DNA of 64,000 nt from Thalassotalea euphylliae (GCF_003390395.1 NZ_QUOV01000001.1:1612001-1676000), one strand, 5' to 3'. Shown: positions 16,375 to 26,263, counted from the first letter of the stretch. Notes: generated by a model from the letters alone, not told the origin. A program made the numbers and translations.

Positions 16375-17802
16375 CTACCCAATAACAACACAGTTTCGAC
16401 CATTTTCTTTGGCTTGATAAAGGGCGCGATCAGCGCGTTTGACAATATCATTTAGCGATTCTACGTTTAAATCACCTTCTGCTAAGCCAAAGCTTAATGT
16501 TACGTTAACCATGGGCGATTGCTTATCTAACCTTATTTGTCGGCTCGCTATGGTTTGGCGAGCGCGTTCGGCAATTTCAAATGCCTGCTTACGCCCTGTA
16601 TCGGGTAGCATTATAATAAATTCTTCACCGCCCCAACGAGCCACGACATCAAATTGTCGCAGTGAGTTCGACAGCTCAGTGGCGATGACCTTTAACACTT
16701 CGTCACCAGCCAAATGCCCGTGCTGATCGTTAATACTTTTAAACTTATCAATATCAGCAATTACCACAGACAAAAACCGATGTTTACTGCGAATATCTTC
16801 TGCTTTCCAGTTAATAAAGCTGCGATTGGGGAGTTTAGTTAAAAAGTCAGTTTCCGAGTCTTTGACTAAATCATGCTTAAACGCGGTATTTTTATATTCA
16901 AAGGCAAAATATAACGCCAGTATAACCAGCAGAAATACAAAAACCGTACTAACGAGTTGCTGCCAGTAAGTACTTTGTTTATACGGCGGAGGAGCGACAA
17001 GATAAAGGTGCCACTTAAGCTCAGGAATCGCAATTTTGCTGATCACGTATTGACTGCCATTGACCTCAACCATATCGCTTGAACGCCCTTGTTTTTCTTG
17101 CGCAGCAAAAGGTTCGAACCAAGGCAAACTGGTTAAATTTACAATTTCGTCTTTGCGGTGGTGGCTTTCGGTTTTCATCAGTGATGATGAGGTGATGGTG
17201 ATATTATGCTGCTGATCAGCAACATATAATTCGTAGCCAAATTTATCGCGAAAAGTGCTAAAGCTCGCAGAGAAATGGTCAAGATCAACCCCGACTCCAG
17301 CAAAGCCTAGAAACGCGCCCTGTGCATCGCGCAGTTTTACATCAAAATAAAGGTGTGGGTTTTCTACATTGCCGATATCGGCAATTTGCTCTTGCTCGGA
17401 GCCTTTCAAGCGGTGAAACCACTCCGCACGTTCGCTGGTCAGAGGCGCTTGCTTATAGTCTGAGTCAAGCATGAAGTTATGCTTTTCAAAGGCAACAAAC
17501 GCCAACAATCCGTAGGCATCGCTAATCCCCTTAAGGTAAGAACCAAGTTGCTCGATATTAACCGTATCTGCCTGAGCCACTTGATTAATAAAGTGATTCT
17601 TGGCGATATGGTGAGAAATCGTCAGCGGGCGAATAATTTCATTGGTGGCAAGAGATAATAGCGGCACTAACGCTTGTTGCTGATGGTTAAAGTGATCACG
17701 AATCACTTTATTAAAGGTGAAGTACGAGGTAATTATCAGCACGATAACGGTGGTGATAAATATTAAGGTTACATGTCGATCAAATCGTTTTGTTAACCTC
17801 AT
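16375..17802 (-). CDS. membrane-bound diguanylate cyclase with Cache-type sensor
   Basis: A 475-residue signalling protein. A transmembrane helix at residues ~12-30 and a second at ~288-306 bracket a periplasmic sensor region of ~250 residues that resembles a dCache domain. The C-terminal GGDEF domain (residues ~312-475) has an intact GGEEF active site (RWGGEEFIIMLPD) and an RQFD inhibitory I-site exactly five residues before it, so the protein should make cyclic di-GMP with product inhibition. The signal is unknown. The start overlaps no neighbour; the gene converges on the mutarotase. Confidence 0.93.
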   Translation of the reverse strand: MRLTKRFDRHVTLIFITTVIVLIITSYFTFNKVIRDHFNHQQQALVPLLSLATNEIIRPLTISHHIAKNHFINQVAQADTVNIEQLGSYLKGISDAYGLLAFVAFEKHNFMLDSDYKQAPLTSERAEWFHRLKGSEQEQIADIGNVENPHLYFDVKLRDAQGAFLGFAGVGVDLDHFSASFSTFRDKFGYELYVADQQHNITITSSSLMKTESHHRKDEIVNLTSLPWFEPFAAQEKQGRSSDMVEVNGSQYVISKIAIPELKWHLYLVAPPPYKQSTYWQQLVSTVFVFLLVILALYFAFEYKNTAFKHDLVKDSETDFLTKLPNRSFINWKAEDIRSKHRFLSVVIADIDKFKSINDQHGHLAGDEVLKVIATELSNSLRQFDVVARWGGEEFIIMLPDTGRKQAFEIAERARQTIASRQIRLDKQSPMVNVTLSFGLAEGDLNVESLNDIVKRADRALYQAKENGRNCVVIG

Positions 17803-17938
17803 CTAATGCACTCACACTGACCGCTGTTTAAAACTAAACCACATCATATTGAGGATGTGATGCGGTTGCAACTATACAGAAATATGCACTCGCCCAACGT
17901 AAACTGTTATTTCAGCCAGAAACCGTTGACTATTAAAG

Positions 17939-18622
17939 CTAGCCAACCCTTAAGTACTTTTTAATTAAGCCGTGGGTAAAGGGTATTTTAAGATAAAAGC
18001 CTCGCGGTAGTGTTTTAAAGCGGCGGCCATGTTTATCAAAGGCATCAGTTTTGGCTTTGCTGTTCGCGGCTTTTGGCCTTAGCTGCATTACTTGCCCGTG
18101 TTTGCCGCTAATATTTTCTACTTCACCGAGTACTATCATGTCGATTAGCTCTTGCCAGTCGTTAGCGAGTAACGCTTCTTCTTCTGGTGAGGGCGACCAT
18201 AAAAAAGGCATGCCAACAATTCGATCAGGGACTGGCATTTCTCGTTCAGCGACAATTGGCACCCAAAGTACGCGCTTTAATTTATTTTTTACATGACTAT
18301 TTTGCCAATTCGCACCCACTAGGCCGGTGAGTGGAGCAACGCTTACAAAGGTGGTTTCTAGTGGTTTGCCTTGGCGATTAATGGGAATAGTTTTTAGTTC
18401 AATGCCAAGTTCAGGAAAATCAGGCTCTGGTTTTGAACCAGCGGTAGCACCCAAAGTGTATTCCAGTAACAGCCCCGGCCAACCTTTATCGCGGCGCAAA
18501 TTAGCAGGTACTTCAATGCCCGCTTGTGCTGCAATATCACCTAGGGTAAAGCCCGCAAGACTTTGTGCTTTGGTTATTAATGCGTGCTCAGAATCGGGAA
18601 TATTTTCTTTTGGAGTAATCAT
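17939..18622 (-). CDS. mutH: DNA mismatch repair endonuclease MutH
   Basis: A 227-residue restriction-enzyme-fold nuclease that nicks the unmethylated strand at hemimethylated GATC sites during MutSL-directed repair. The catalytic region with [15 protein letters not shown] provides the Asp...Glu-x-Lys triad. [14 protein letters not shown] and [16 protein letters not shown] are typical MutH stretches. The length matches E. coli MutH (229). It is divergent from rppH, as in many gammaproteobacteria, and implies a Dam-directed mismatch repair system. Confidence 0.95.
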   Translation of the reverse strand: MITPKENIPDSEHALITKAQSLAGFTLGDIAAQAGIEVPANLRRDKGWPGLLLEYTLGATAGSKPEPDFPELGIELKTIPINRQGKPLETTFVSVAPLTGLVGANWQNSHVKNKLKRVLWVPIVAEREMPVPDRIVGMPFLWSPSPEEEALLANDWQELIDMIVLGEVENISGKHGQVMQLRPKAANSKAKTDAFDKHGRRFKTLPRGFYLKIPFTHGLIKKYLRVG

Positions 18623-18771
18623 TTAGTGACGCTAGGTACAACAACAAGGTTAAGTTTGTCGACATTCTACCCTGATTATTCAGCGGCAAAAAATAATCTG
18701 GCAAATAATTTGCTCAGGCCATGACTTTGTGGAAGAATCAAAGCATAACGAATTTGTTGCTGGGAGTTCCT

Positions 18772-19278
18772 GTGATAGATGCCGAAGGCTATCGAGCCAA
18801 TGTCGGCATAGTAATAATCAATGACAGGGGACAGGTATTTTGGGCAAGGCGTTTTGGGCAACATTCATGGCAATTTCCACAAGGTGGAATTGATGAGGGC
18901 GAGTCTGCTGAAAAAACACTTTATCGCGAACTATACGAAGAAGTGGGCTTAAAGCCAGAACACGTTAAAATTGTTGCAACAAGCAAGCATTGGCTAAGGT
19001 ACAAATTACCAAAGAGATTTATCAGACACGATAGTAAACCCGTATGTATTGGCCAAAAACAGAAATGGTTTTTGCTAAAACTCGTGGCAGATGATTCTGC
19101 TGTGAATTTAATGCACTCATCACACCCCGAGTTCGATGATTGGCGTTGGGTAAGTTACTGGTATCCTGTCAGACAGGTAGTATCTTTTAAGAAGGATGTT
19201 TATCGCAAAGTGATGAAAGAATTTGCCTCAAGCGCAATGCCTTTTCATCGTCATGACCGTAGAAAACGTCGTAGCTGA
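18772..19278 (+). CDS. rppH: RNA pyrophosphohydrolase
   Basis: A 168-residue Nudix enzyme that removes pyrophosphate from the 5' end of mRNAs and so starts RNase E-dependent decay. The Nudix box is visible in [38 protein letters not shown] and [13 protein letters not shown] are almost the same as in E. coli. The start is the GTG at 18772 ([12 protein letters not shown]): it has GGGAG 6-10 bases upstream and aligns with the enterobacterial N-terminus. An in-frame ATG at 18721 would add 17 unrelated residues. ptsP follows after a terminator and a repeat element. Confidence 0.96.
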   Translation: MIDAEGYRANVGIVIINDRGQVFWARRFGQHSWQFPQGGIDEGESAEKTLYRELYEEVGLKPEHVKIVATSKHWLRYKLPKRFIRHDSKPVCIGQKQKWFLLKLVADDSAVNLMHSSHPEFDDWRWVSYWYPVRQVVSFKKDVYRKVMKEFASSAMPFHRHDRRKRRS

Positions 19279-19306
19279 TTGTCGTAAAAGATTATTATTA
19301 TGTGTT

Positions 19307-19334
19307 AATCGCCTGCTTATCGCGGGCGATTTTA
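19307..19334 (+). terminator. rho-independent terminator after rppH
   Basis: The stem AATCGCC-T-GC pairs with GC-G-GGCGATT around a short TTATC loop and is followed by TTTATT. It lies 28 bp past the rppH stop. A direct repeat of ATCTTCTGCCGT follows at about 19335-19370. Confidence 0.65.
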
Positions 19335-19385
19335 TTATCTTCTGCCGTATCTTCTGCCGTATTTTCTGCTTAAGATTCTGCAGTA

Positions 19386-19662
19386 ATACCAATTTGATTA
19401 GTTATTTAGCCTCTCAGAATGACATAAGCAGTATTAGAACAAACGAAATTTATGACGATATAGTCGTTCTACATCAATTGAATTTTGTGCATTTATCATG
19501 CTGCTTATGCATTTCCAAGGGCGAGTTTTAAAGGCTCATATACTGCGTTATGCCATTTGCTTTTCGTTCAAAAAAGGGGAACAACCAATCTCTGCATGAA
19601 AAGCCTTATTTATGAGCCTTTAAATTCTCGCTGAGTGATCAAATAATTATTCAATTTGGTAT
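19386..19662. mobile_element. 277-bp MITE-like element with ATACCAA terminal inverted repeats
   Basis: The left end ATACCAATTTGATTAGTTAT and the right end (reverse complement) ATACCAAATTGAATAATTAT form a ~22-bp imperfect inverted repeat. The element has no coding capacity. It shares the internal block CGATATAGTCGTTCTACATC with the element at 22893-23173, and its right 43 bp with the compact element at 12056-12110. It fills most of the rppH-ptsP gap. It looks non-autonomous; no matching transposase is visible in the window. Confidence 0.7.
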
Positions 19663-19756
19663 AGTGTGGAGCCATCACCACGACTTCTTTATAGAGAAAC
19701 ATTAGAGCAAATATATCTGAGCAAATTGCGCAGTAAGCGCTTAGAAAAGGAATTGC

Positions 19757-22015
19757 ATGTTAACCACGTTACGCCGCATTGTGTTGGAGTTTGGTCGCGA
19801 ACCGGAGTTGGAAATCGCGCTGCAACAGCTTGTGACGCAAGTAAAACAGGCGATGAATACTGACTGTTGCTCTATCTACTTAGCTGACTATCAGCATCAG
19901 CATTTCTTATTAATGGCCTCAGATGGTCTTGCTAAAGGCTCCTTGGGTTACACTCGTATCGGTTTTACTGAGGGCCTTGTCGGCTTAGTTGGTCAACGTG
20001 AAGAGCCGCTCAATATCGCCAATGCTCATGCGCACCCTCATTTCAAGCAAGCACCAGAAGTTCAAGAAGACGACTTACGGGCGTTTTTGGGCACACCGAT
20101 TATTCATCAGCGCAAAGTTATTGGCATTTTGTCAATTCAACAAAAGCAATCGCGTAGCTTTAACGAGAATGAAGAAGCCTTTCTAGTTACGCTTTCGGCG
20201 CAGTTAGCGACGGTGTTAGCAGATGCTGAAAAGCATGGCAAAGCGGCACAAACAGGCTTGCAGCCGTTTCAACAGTTGTCGGGCATTGCGGGCTCTGCTG
20301 GTGTTGCTATGGCGCCTATGCGAGTGGTGCAGCCCAGAGCTGATTTAAAAAAACTATCGCTGCAAAAAGTGTATGCCAGCGCCGAGCAAATTGAGCGCTA
20401 TCACAAAGCGGTGCTAAAAACGCGCGTTGATTTTGAAGCTATGAGCTTGAAACTCAACCACATCGTCGCGCAAGACACGCTTGATATTTTCGAGATGTAC
20501 AAGCAAATGCTCGACAACGCGAGTATTGGCAAAGAAGTTGAAGCTAAGATAAAAACAGGCTGGTGTGCTGAAAGTGCGTTAAAGCTGGTAATTGATCACT
20601 ATGCCTTACAGTTCGAAGCGCTTGAAGAAGCCTACCTGCGAGAGCGTGCGAGCGACATTCGCGACCTTGGTAACCGTGTGCTGTTTAACTTACAGCAACT
20701 GTCGTTGGAAAACGAAAAATTACCTGAGCAGTTTATCTTAGTCGCCGATGATGTAACCGCCTCTATGATTGCCGAATACCAGCAACGCGGCCTGCAAGGG
20801 ATTGTTTCGGTAACGGGCTCTAACAATTCACACGCAGCGATTCTAGCGCGTGCCATGGGGCTACCTGCGATAATGGGTATTAGCTCATTGTCGCTTAGCC
20901 ATCTTGACCATCAACAAGCGATATTGGATGGCTACAGCGGCGATTTATTTATCTCACCCGATGCCACGTTAATTCAAGAATATCGTCACCTGATTGAAGA
21001 AGAAACGGCATTAACCGAGAAAGTAAAGGCGGTAATTGGCTTACCAGCGGTAACACCAGACGGTCGGGGTATTGAACTGGTACTTAATGCAGGTTTAAGT
21101 GCGGGCTTTGAACATTCGCAAAAGGTCGGGGCGCTGGGCATTGGGCTTTATCGCACTGAAATTCCTTTTATGAATCGCAGTTGTTTCCCGTCAGAGCATG
21201 AACAAACGGTGTGGTACCAAGAGGTTTTAAAAGCCTTTCCAAGCCATAACGTGACCATGCGTACCTTAGATGTGGGCGGCGATAAAGCATTGCCTTATTT
21301 CCCTATTCAAGAAGACAACCCGTTTTTGGGCTGGCGCGGTATACGCATTACGCTCGATCATCCTGAAATATTTTTACTGCAAGTACGCGCCATGATCCGC
21401 GCCAATATCGGCTGTAATAATTTAGAAATTATGTTGCCGATGATCTCTAGCGTGGGCGAAGTTGATGATGCTGTGCGCTTAATTAATCAGGCGTATCACG
21501 AGTTGTGTACTGAATATGAGCAAAAGCTGACTAAACCGAGTGTCGGCATTATGCTGGAAGTGCCGGGGGTACTTTATCAGTTAAAAGAGTTAGCCCAGCG
21601 GGTAGACTTTTTCTCGGTTGGCAGTAACGACTTAACCCAATATTTGTTGGCCGTAGATCGCAATAATTCGCGGGTTGCCAATATTTATGATTTCTATCAT
21701 CCAGCGGTGCTCCGAGCGCTCAACTTTATTGCGCAAGAATCGAATAAGTATTTGGTGCCATTAAGTTTATGTGGTGAATTAGCCAGTGAGCCTTCAGGAG
21801 CTCTGCTATTATTAGCCATGGGGTACGATAAATTAAGCATGAATTCGTACAACATTAGCCGCGTTAAATGGGTGATACGCCACGTTGAATTGCAACGCGC
21901 CAAAGTCATGCTGTCACACGCACTAACCCTTAGTAATGCTCAACAAGTTCACAATTACCTGAGCGAACAATTGGAGTCACTTGGCCTAGGCGGTTTTGTT
22001 AGAGCGGGTATGTAG
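19757..22015 (+). CDS. ptsP: nitrogen-type phosphoenolpyruvate-protein phosphotransferase (EI-Ntr)
   Basis: A 752-residue cytoplasmic kinase that starts the nitrogen phosphotransfer chain to NPr and EIIA-Ntr. The N-terminal ~160 residues are a GAF domain (NTDCCSIYLADYQHQHFLLMASDGLA). The enzyme-I part follows: the phosphohistidine loop is VTGSNNSHAAILARAMGLPA, the PEP-binding barrel has GIGLYRTEIPFM, LDVGGDKALPYFP and FFSVGSNDLTQYLLAVDR, and the catalytic Cys is in SLCGELASEP. The length matches E. coli PtsP (748). It is followed after 58 bp by the TauE/SafE gene. Confidence 0.97.
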   Translation: MLTTLRRIVLEFGREPELEIALQQLVTQVKQAMNTDCCSIYLADYQHQHFLLMASDGLAKGSLGYTRIGFTEGLVGLVGQREEPLNIANAHAHPHFKQAPEVQEDDLRAFLGTPIIHQRKVIGILSIQQKQSRSFNENEEAFLVTLSAQLATVLADAEKHGKAAQTGLQPFQQLSGIAGSAGVAMAPMRVVQPRADLKKLSLQKVYASAEQIERYHKAVLKTRVDFEAMSLKLNHIVAQDTLDIFEMYKQMLDNASIGKEVEAKIKTGWCAESALKLVIDHYALQFEALEEAYLRERASDIRDLGNRVLFNLQQLSLENEKLPEQFILVADDVTASMIAEYQQRGLQGIVSVTGSNNSHAAILARAMGLPAIMGISSLSLSHLDHQQAILDGYSGDLFISPDATLIQEYRHLIEEETALTEKVKAVIGLPAVTPDGRGIELVLNAGLSAGFEHSQKVGALGIGLYRTEIPFMNRSCFPSEHEQTVWYQEVLKAFPSHNVTMRTLDVGGDKALPYFPIQEDNPFLGWRGIRITLDHPEIFLLQVRAMIRANIGCNNLEIMLPMISSVGEVDDAVRLINQAYHELCTEYEQKLTKPSVGIMLEVPGVLYQLKELAQRVDFFSVGSNDLTQYLLAVDRNNSRVANIYDFYHPAVLRALNFIAQESNKYLVPLSLCGELASEPSGALLLLAMGYDKLSMNSYNISRVKWVIRHVELQRAKVMLSHALTLSNAQQVHNYLSEQLESLGLGGFVRAGM

Positions 22016-22073
22016 CTTTCGTTGCGTTACTGCGATAGGCAAATTTAGCAATCACACAAATTAAAGAGCTGAG

Positions 22074-22865
22074 ATGCTAACCACGTTTTTTATTTCTTGT
22101 TTGGTATTAGGTGCCCTCGTTGGCCTGCTGGCGGGCTTACTTGGCATAGGTGGTGGCTTAGTGATTGTGCCAGCACTGGTCTATTTACTGCCCATTGCTG
22201 GCGTTGACTCATCGGTTGTTATGCCAATTGCGCTAGCAACATCGCTGGCAACCATCGTATTAACTTCTATCTCTGCGGTACGTGCACATCATAAAAATCG
22301 CAATATTCCTTGGGAATTGGCGCGGCAAATCATGCTTGTGGTCGCTGTTGGCGCCTTACTTGGCGCTTTTATCGCTGATACCTTGTCAGGCCAAACATTA
22401 ACCTACATTTTTGCCACTGCGGTTAGCTTGTTAGCGGTTTACATGCTGGTTTCCATTAAACGACCTACCTCACGAGCGATGCCAAGTGCGTTTGTTTTTC
22501 AAGTTTCAGGCTTAATTACGGGCATTATGGCAAGTTTGATGGGGATTGCAGGGGGCGCAATATTAATTCCATTGCTCAGTTATTTTGGCGTGCAAATGCG
22601 GCAAAGTATTGGTGTTGCTACTGCCTGTGGTTTAGTGGTTGCGCTGTTTGGCTCACTTGGCTATATCGTCACAGGGCTTGAACAAACTAACTTACCGAGC
22701 TGGAGCTTAGGCTATATTTATTTGCCCGCACTGGTGGGGATCAGTTTAACGTCATCTTTATTCGCGCGTTATGGCGTAAAACTTTCAGCGAAATTACCCG
22801 TGCGAACGTTAAAAAAAGGGTTCGCGGTATTTTTAATTCTCGTGGCGATAAGAATGGCGTTTTAG
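22074..22865 (+). CDS. TauE/SafE-family (TSUP) membrane permease
   Basis: A 263-residue protein with about eight transmembrane helices and the two TSUP repeats: GALVGLLAGLLGIGGGLVIVPAL near the N-terminus and GLITGIMASLMGIAGGAILIPLL at residues ~148-170. The family exports sulfite, sulfoacetate or related organic anions; the substrate here is not known. It sits between ptsP and lgt, which are usually neighbours in this synteny block, with a repeat element on its downstream side. Confidence 0.92.
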   Translation: MLTTFFISCLVLGALVGLLAGLLGIGGGLVIVPALVYLLPIAGVDSSVVMPIALATSLATIVLTSISAVRAHHKNRNIPWELARQIMLVVAVGALLGAFIADTLSGQTLTYIFATAVSLLAVYMLVSIKRPTSRAMPSAFVFQVSGLITGIMASLMGIAGGAILIPLLSYFGVQMRQSIGVATACGLVVALFGSLGYIVTGLEQTNLPSWSLGYIYLPALVGISLTSSLFARYGVKLSAKLPVRTLKKGFAVFLILVAIRMAF

Positions 22866-22892
22866 CTGTCGTTAAAACCTCGCTAAATAATA

Positions 22893-23173
22893 ATACCAAT
22901 CCGCATAATAATATGCTCAACTCAGAACTATTTCAGCGGTTCAAGTACAAGAAAAATTTTTGCCGATATAGTCGTTCTACATCTAGAAAATTTTCAGCCG
23001 TAATTGTGCCGCTGAAACGTTCCCGAAGGGCTTGGCTAAAACACTTTACTGCTGCGTTGCATGTTCTTATTCTCTGTTTAGAAAAAGAGAATAACTATGA
23101 CGAGCAAATATGCGCCTTGCATAAAAGCGTTTTATCTCAAGCTGAGTGAACATTTATTTATGCGCATTGGTAT
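22893..23173. mobile_element. 281-bp MITE-like element, relative of the one at 19386
   Basis: The left end ATACCAATCCGCATAATAAT and the right end (reverse complement) ATACCAATGCGCATAAATAA give an imperfect terminal inverted repeat of about 32 bp, running inward to CTCAG on both sides. It carries the same CGATATAGTCGTTCTACATC block at the same relative place as the 277-bp element, while most of the interior differs (this one has further nested inverted repeats around GAAAATTTTC). It lies between the TauE/SafE gene and lgt and has no convincing coding capacity. Confidence 0.7.
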
Positions 23174-23299
23174 ATTGTTACAAATAACCGATAGCAAGCA
23201 CAGAGCAGTGCTAGAATTTGCCCGTGGAACTAGGCATAATCTAATCAAATTTTAACAACCTATCGCCAATGCAAAGTTGGTGGAATTATAAGAATTTTC

Positions 23300-24121
23300 A
23301 TGTCCTCTGAATTTATTCAATTTCCGGCTATAGACCCGGTAATTTTTAGTGTTGGCCCGGTAGCAATCCGCTGGTATGGGTTGATGTATTTAATTGGCTT
23401 TATTGCCGCCATGTTTATCGCTAATCGCGCTGCTGATAACAGCAAAGGCGAATGGACACGTGACCAAGTAAGCGATTTACTTTTTTATGGTTTCCTTGGG
23501 GTGATTCTAGGTGGCCGTTTAGGCTATGTATTTTTCTACCAGTTTGAATATTTACTGGTTGAGCCGATGTACCTCTTTAAAATTTGGGAAGGGGGCATGT
23601 CGTTCCATGGCGGCTTGCTAGGCGTTATTACCGCAATTTTCTTATTTGCCCGCAAAACCAACAAACGCTTCTTAGCGGTTGGTGATTTTGTTGCGCCGCT
23701 TGTGCCAATTGGCTTAGGCATGGGGCGTATTGGTAACTTTATTAACGCTGAACTTTGGGGACGCCAAACTGATATGCCGTGGGGCGTTGTCTTCCCGAAT
23801 GATCCGCTGGCAGTGCCGCGCCATCCTTCGCAGTTATATGAGTTTGCACTTGAAGGCGTGGTGTTATTTGCCATTCTTTACTGGATTGTGCGCAAACCTC
23901 GAACGCTTGGCTTAGCATCAGGGGCTTTCTTAATTGGTTACGGCGTATTTAGAACCTTTATCGAGTTTTTCCGCGAACCCGATGCACACTTAGGCTTTAT
24001 TTTTGCCAACGTTACCCAAGGCCAAATTTTGAGTTTCCCAATGATTTTAACTGGCGTTGCCATTATCTTGATTGGTCGTAATATGCAAGCGAAAGCGGCG
24101 ATTGCTGGAGCAAGCAAATGA
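23300..24121 (+). CDS. lgt: prolipoprotein diacylglyceryl transferase
   Basis: A 273-residue inner-membrane enzyme that moves a diacylglyceryl group from phosphatidylglycerol to the lipobox cysteine of prolipoproteins, the first step of lipoprotein maturation. The Lgt signature [14 protein letters not shown] is complete, as are the N-terminal [13 protein letters not shown] and the HGG loop in [11 protein letters not shown]. About seven helices are visible. The stop overlaps the thyA start by 4 bp (ATGA), so the two genes are translationally coupled, as in E. coli. Several lipoproteins in this window would be its substrates. Confidence 0.97.
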   Translation: MSSEFIQFPAIDPVIFSVGPVAIRWYGLMYLIGFIAAMFIANRAADNSKGEWTRDQVSDLLFYGFLGVILGGRLGYVFFYQFEYLLVEPMYLFKIWEGGMSFHGGLLGVITAIFLFARKTNKRFLAVGDFVAPLVPIGLGMGRIGNFINAELWGRQTDMPWGVVFPNDPLAVPRHPSQLYEFALEGVVLFAILYWIVRKPRTLGLASGAFLIGYGVFRTFIEFFREPDAHLGFIFANVTQGQILSFPMILTGVAIILIGRNMQAKAAIAGASK

Positions 24122-24969
24122 GACAGTATTTAGATTTATGCCAGCGCATTGTTGATGAAGGTGTTTGGGTTGATAACAAACGCACAGGCAAACGTTGCTT
24201 AACGGTAATTGACGCTGAACTTAAATATAATGTCGGCAACAATGAATTCCCGTTAATCACAACTCGCAAGAGCTTTTGGAAAGCCGCGATTGCTGAATTG
24301 CTTGGTTACTTGCGTGGTTATGACAACGCTGCCGATTTTCGTGCCATTGGTTGTAATACGTGGAATGCCAACGCCAATGAGAACGACGCTTGGCTCAACA
24401 ACCCTCATCGCAAAGGCGACGACGATATGGGGCGTGTTTATGGCGTACAAGGCCGCGGCTGGGCAAAGCCAGATGGCGGCGTGGTTGATCAACTAGCGAA
24501 ACTGGTTAACGACCTGAAAAACGGCATTGATGATCGCGGTGAAATTTTATCTTTCTACAACCCTGGTGAATTCCATATGGGCTGTTTGCGCCCATGTATG
24601 CACACACATAACTTTTCTTTGTTAGGTGATACGCTTTACCTTACCAGCTATCAGCGTTCGTGCGACGTGCCGCTAGGACTTAACTTTAATCAAATTCAAG
24701 TGTATGTGTTGCTGGCGTTAGTGGCGCAAATTACCGGTCACAAAGCTGGTATGGCCTATCATAAAATCGTTAACGCACATATTTACGAAGACCAGTTAGA
24801 CTTAATGAAGAATGTGCAACTGAAGCGTGAGCCGTTTGCAGCACCCAAACTCAATATTAATCCGGATATTAAAACCCTAGAAGATATTGAAACTTGGGTG
24901 ACGCTAGACGACTTCTCAATAGAAGGTTATGAGCATCACGACGCCATTGCATACCCGTTCTCGGTATAG
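24118..24969 (+). CDS. thyA: thymidylate synthase
   Basis: A 283-residue enzyme that methylates dUMP to dTMP with methylenetetrahydrofolate. Typical parts are the active-site region [12 protein letters not shown] (nucleophilic Cys), the dUMP-binding [18 protein letters not shown], and [23 protein letters not shown]. The substrate loop with CNTWNAN and [13 protein letters not shown] identifies the longer ThyA form seen in Shewanella and Vibrio relatives rather than the 264-residue E. coli form. It overlaps lgt by 4 bp and ends before a strong terminator. Confidence 0.97.
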   Translation: MRQYLDLCQRIVDEGVWVDNKRTGKRCLTVIDAELKYNVGNNEFPLITTRKSFWKAAIAELLGYLRGYDNAADFRAIGCNTWNANANENDAWLNNPHRKGDDDMGRVYGVQGRGWAKPDGGVVDQLAKLVNDLKNGIDDRGEILSFYNPGEFHMGCLRPCMHTHNFSLLGDTLYLTSYQRSCDVPLGLNFNQIQVYVLLALVAQITGHKAGMAYHKIVNAHIYEDQLDLMKNVQLKREPFAAPKLNINPDIKTLEDIETWVTLDDFSIEGYEHHDAIAYPFSV

Positions 24970-24996
24970 CAGCACGGTAATTAACTAGTTGAACTT

Positions 24997-25025
24997 AATA
25001 GGAGCATAATTGCTCCTATTTTTTT
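24997..25025 (+). terminator. rho-independent terminator after thyA
   Basis: A perfect 10-bp stem (AATAGGAGCA with TGCTCCTATT) around a TAAT loop is followed by a T-run, 28 bp past the thyA stop. Confidence 0.85.
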
Positions 25026-25156
25026 ATCCGCTGAGCTTGGCTCCTAGTCTCAACTATGATTCGCTCGATTCGTATAATTTAGCTTGCTTTTAGCTTAGTA
25101 ATTTCAATAAGCTTTTAATATTAAATAAAAAACATAACAACAATAAGGATTTCACT

Positions 25157-25558
25157 ATGAGTATCTCAGCAGAGTTAGCAATTACGGGTTTGTACACCAG
25201 CTTGCTAGCAATATTATTTATTGCCTTGTCATTTAACGTCAGCCGATTGCGCTTAAAGCATAAAGTGAGCATTGGCAGTGACGGGGTAAGGGCATTAGAA
25301 AAAGCCATTCGTATTCAAGCCAATTTTACTGAATATGTGCCGCTGGCATTAATTATGTTAGCCGTATTGGAACTGGCTGGCTTAGCTGAAATGTGGCTAC
25401 ACATTTTTGGCTTAACCATTTTGCTAGGACGTGTGCTTCATGCCATGGGCTTAACTAAAACTTTAGGGGTCTCTCTAGCGCGCCAAATCGGTACCTTGGC
25501 AACCTTTATTGTCTTGCTTGTAATGCCAGTGACTTTTTTGGTGATGACTTACCTATAA
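25157..25558 (+). CDS. MAPEG-family membrane protein
   Basis: A 133-residue four-helix membrane protein. RLRLKHKVSIGSDGVRALEKAIRIQANFTEYVPLALIMLA is the characteristic MAPEG segment (N-F-x-E-x-x-P), followed by WLHIFGLTILLGRVLHAMG. An AAGGA ribosome-binding site precedes the ATG. Members include glutathione transferase-like and eicosanoid enzymes in eukaryotes; in bacteria the role is mostly unknown. It is a single-gene unit after thyA, with a bidirectional terminator downstream. Confidence 0.9.
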   Translation: MSISAELAITGLYTSLLAILFIALSFNVSRLRLKHKVSIGSDGVRALEKAIRIQANFTEYVPLALIMLAVLELAGLAEMWLHIFGLTILLGRVLHAMGLTKTLGVSLARQIGTLATFIVLLVMPVTFLVMTYL

Positions 25559-25710
25559 GCGTTTGAGGCACTGGCTTGTAACTAATGGTTTATTGCTTAT
25601 TATCGCCAATTGGCTTCTGCAACTCGTCGGCTATCGCCAGTAAATAGGGCATAGCGATAACACTTAGTTATACAGAAAAGTATCAAGCAGTGCATACCAA
25701 GTAATAAATG

Positions 25711-25740
25711 TTAAAAAACGCGCTTAATGCGCGTTTTTGT
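25711..25740. terminator. bidirectional terminator between MAPEG and ElaA-like genes
   Basis: An AAAAACGCGC stem pairs with GCGCGTTTTT around a TTAAT loop, with A- and T-runs on both sides. It lies between two converging genes. Confidence 0.75.
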
Positions 25741-25748
25741 GGCTAAAA

Positions 25749-25814
25749 TCTAGTCAGTGTCTAGTCAGTGTCTAGTCAGTATTTAGTCAGCACTTAGCCA
25801 GCGTTTAGTTATCA
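25749..25814. repeat. 11-bp tandem repeat, six units, running into a stop codon
   Basis: Units start at 25749, 25760, 25771, 25782, 25793 and 25804. The first two are TCTAGTCAGTG and the later ones diverge gradually (for example TTTAGTCAGCA). The last unit covers the stop codon of the ElaA-like gene read on the minus strand, and each unit contains TAG or TTA. The gradient of divergence away from the gene suggests stepwise duplication. Confidence 0.75.
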
Positions 25815-26263
25815 CTTAACAGCATGCCGATATGTGGAATATCATCTTCTAGGTACATTTCGGTCACTTGTTTAAAGCCATGTCGGCCATAAAATTTTGC
25901 CAAATGCTCTTGCGCTGAAATTTTAATCGCCTTTTCATTAAAGTGCGCTTGGCAAGTGGCGATGCCTGTGGTTAATAGGTCATGACCTAAGCCTGTGCCA
26001 CGGGCGCTATCAGCAATAATTACGCGGCCAATGCTGTTGTATTCTTGATAAGTGGTTCCTTTGGGAAGAATACGTAAGTAAGCCACAATGTTATCGCCAC
26101 TATACTGGAATACATGCAAGGTTTGAGGGTGACGATCTAGGTCGTCAAGGTCGGGGTAATAGCAAGTTTGCTCGACAACAAACACATCTATTCTAAGTTT
26201 GAGAAAATCGTAAAGCTCGTTGGTGGTAAGCTGCTCAAAAGACTTAATTTGCCAGTTCATCAT
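25805..26263 (-). CDS. ElaA-like GNAT acetyltransferase
   Basis: A 152-residue GNAT protein of the ElaA type: NWQIKSFEQLTTNELYDFLKLRIDVFVVEQTCYYPDLDDLD at the N-terminus, VAYLRILPKG, and GRVIIADSARGTGLGHDLL for acetyl-CoA binding. The family length is 150-155. The substrate is unknown. The gene is followed directly by an 11-bp tandem repeat. Confidence 0.9.
   Translation of the reverse strand: MMNWQIKSFEQLTTNELYDFLKLRIDVFVVEQTCYYPDLDDLDRHPQTLHVFQYSGDNIVAYLRILPKGTTYQEYNSIGRVIIADSARGTGLGHDLLTTGIATCQAHFNEKAIKISAQEHLAKFYGRHGFKQVTEMYLEDDIPHIGMLLSDN

Noticed and set aside
19223..19531. 102-codon frame spanning the rppH end and the 277-bp repeat
   Set aside because: It overlaps rppH, crosses the terminator and ends in the repeat; the composition is not protein-like.
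22913..23149. 78-codon plus-strand frame inside the 281-bp repeat element
   Set aside because: It is confined to the repeat, has no ribosome-binding site and its core is absent from the related element.
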